From UBA4421 sp028228615 (GTDB lineage: Bacteria > Pseudomonadota > Gammaproteobacteria > Pseudomonadales > Azotimanducaceae): DNA of 64,000 nucleotides. A program made the position numbers and the translations under genes. The stretch covers positions 1 through 64,000 of the forward strand of contig JAOJBS010000002.1 in NCBI GenBank assembly GCA_028228615.1, written 5' to 3'. This document shows, in pieces, positions 63,097 through 64,000 of the stretch. The notes beneath the pieces were generated by a model, which saw only the letters and a program-made list of their open reading frames with translations, ran no database searches and was not told where the DNA came from. Position 1 is the first letter of the stretch, and the number at the start of each line of letters is the position of its first letter.

Positions 63097-64000
63097 ACTT
63101 CTAGGTTGTCGTGCCGGCCAATATTGCGATTGATTCTAACGTTTAGAAGTTCAGACATGTTGCAGGCGGACAGCAGCGATTGAACCTCTGCTTGCGCCAC
63201 TGCATCTAGACCTGCGAATTCATCTTGTACGCGTTTAAGCAGATAAAAACGATAAGGTTGCGCCAGCGCGCTGATGTTGGTGCCGCGAATCTCAAATTCG
63301 CAGTTGCCCACACCGCGCACCACTTGGGTATTTGGCGCTAAGTCTGTTTGGTCATCTAGCCAGGCATTGATGCAATTGGCAGCCGCTCTAGTTTCTGGCA
63401 CAAAATCAATGGCGATGTGTTTGAGCGCTTCTATCAGCGTATTGGGTATTTGGTCGCCAGCAAGATAGCTTTCTTCAGCGGAGGCAAATTCGCCCATATC
63501 AGCGTCTGGCCTGTTCATGCGTTCAACCCAGCGGAACAAGCGTATGGCCTTTTTCTGCATCAGTGCCAGTGGCGCGGGGTCGCGGCCTAGGTGTCCATAA
63601 AGGGGTGCCATGATGCCAAAGTCACCAATGCAGGGCTTGCCGCCTAATAGGTACGGGTGCTCGGAGAAATGGTTGTTGAGTTTTTCCATCAGTTCTACGT
63701 AAAGGGTTTCTACCAACTCCATAGTGGAGGGCACAACACCAAAGCCGATTGCCGCTGAACGCATGCGGTTAGCGGCAGCGACCCCTTTTTCTTTGCGATC
63801 AGGTCGGTGGGGCATCATCGCCTCAAAATGGAATTCTAAGAACTTGAGGTTTTCCTCGGCAAAGTTCCAGCGGTAGTGCATGGCAGGGCGCAGTAGCCCT
63901 TCAGCGCCAATGACATCAAAGAGTAAGCTGAGGATCCTTTGCTTAGGCGAGGTTGGAGAAAAGCCGTTTTGTGAGGCGTGTTCAAAGTGATCAATAATTG
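63087..64000 (-). CDS. Glutathione S-transferase family protein, N-terminus beyond the window
   Basis: The frame is open to base 64000, giving at least 304 residues without a start in the window. Visible is the all-helical GST C-terminal domain: LNNHFSEHPYLLGGKPCIGDFGIMAPLYGHLGRDPAP carries the conserved N-capping 'G-D-F/S' block, followed by IRLFRWVERMNRP. The remaining 150 residues are a longer tail than in plain GSTs. The thioredoxin-fold N-terminal domain should lie just past the edge. Function is unknown (conjugation or isomerase). Confidence 0.82.
   Translation of the reverse strand, partial: IIDHFEHASQNGFSPTSPKQRILSLLFDVIGAEGLLRPAMHYRWNFAEENLKFLEFHFEAMMPHRPDRKEKGVAAANRMRSAAIGFGVVPSTMELVETLYVELMEKLNNHFSEHPYLLGGKPCIGDFGIMAPLYGHLGRDPAPLALMQKKAIRLFRWVERMNRPDADMGEFASAEESYLAGDQIPNTLIEALKHIAIDFVPETRAAANCINAWLDDQTDLAPNTQVVRGVGNCEFEIRGTNISALAQPYRFYLLKRVQDEFAGLDAVAQAEVQSLLSACNMSELLNVRINRNIGRHDNLEVWV

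Overview
The window looks like the chromosome of a marine, aerobic, heterotrophic gammaproteobacterium, probably of the Cellvibrionales type (Halieaceae/Spongiibacteraceae/Porticoccaceae-like). This placement is an inference from gene content: a TonB-dependent receptor, three family III (CaiB/BaiF) CoA-transferases, two GPH-type sugar symporters, two PQQ-type dehydrogenases, a limonene-monooxygenase-like LLM oxidoreductase, class I fumarase, and intermediate G+C. No rRNA or taxonomic marker gene is present to confirm it.

Layout. 1-8.4 kb holds a truncated carboxylesterase, small SRPBCC, DUF1330 and PPOX proteins, an amidohydrolase/CoA-transferase/GPH-symporter operon and an alpha/beta hydrolase. 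8.7-16.6 kb holds a CPXCG zinc protein, a CoA-transferase, an M19 dipeptidase lipoprotein, then an operon of a UGSC selenoprotein (in-frame UGA at 12586-12588), a conserved protein of unknown function and class I fumarase, with thioredoxin reductase convergent to it. 16.9-25.5 kb holds an LLM oxidoreductase, a third CoA-transferase and a possible purine-acquisition group (NCS2 permease, TonB-dependent receptor, phosphoribosyltransferase). 25.8-26.04 kb holds tRNA-Val(TAC) and tRNA-Asp(GTC).

26.02-32.66 kb is a compact AT-rich integrative element in the 3' end of tRNA-Asp. It has a tyrosine recombinase, direct-repeat att ends, repeated TTACACCTA sites at both ends, an orphan family-A-polymerase-like protein and small membrane-protein cargo. 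The cargo genes are separated by copies of a repeat of about 100 bp, and a fourth copy lies beyond the element. 32.7-37.1 kb is a further patchwork: a methyltransferase, an orphan FliG C-terminal domain, an isopenicillin-N-synthase-like dioxygenase and gene fragments.

37.1-64 kb returns to ordinary chromosome: transporters, hydrolases, PQQ dehydrogenases, an acyl-CoA synthetase, oxidoreductases, YciH, a lamin-tail protein, a lipoprotein/large secreted protein pair and a GST. It also contains a second selenoprotein, a thioredoxin-fold protein whose active site reads WSSW-Sec-Gly-Cys (UGA at 46351-46353 on the minus strand). Each UGA is followed by a hairpin compatible with a bacterial SECIS element, so the host should carry selA/selB/selC/selD elsewhere.

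The spacers are unusually rich in perfect or near-perfect short tandem repeats (9-16 bp units). Several of these start at the stop codon of the preceding gene and duplicate it.
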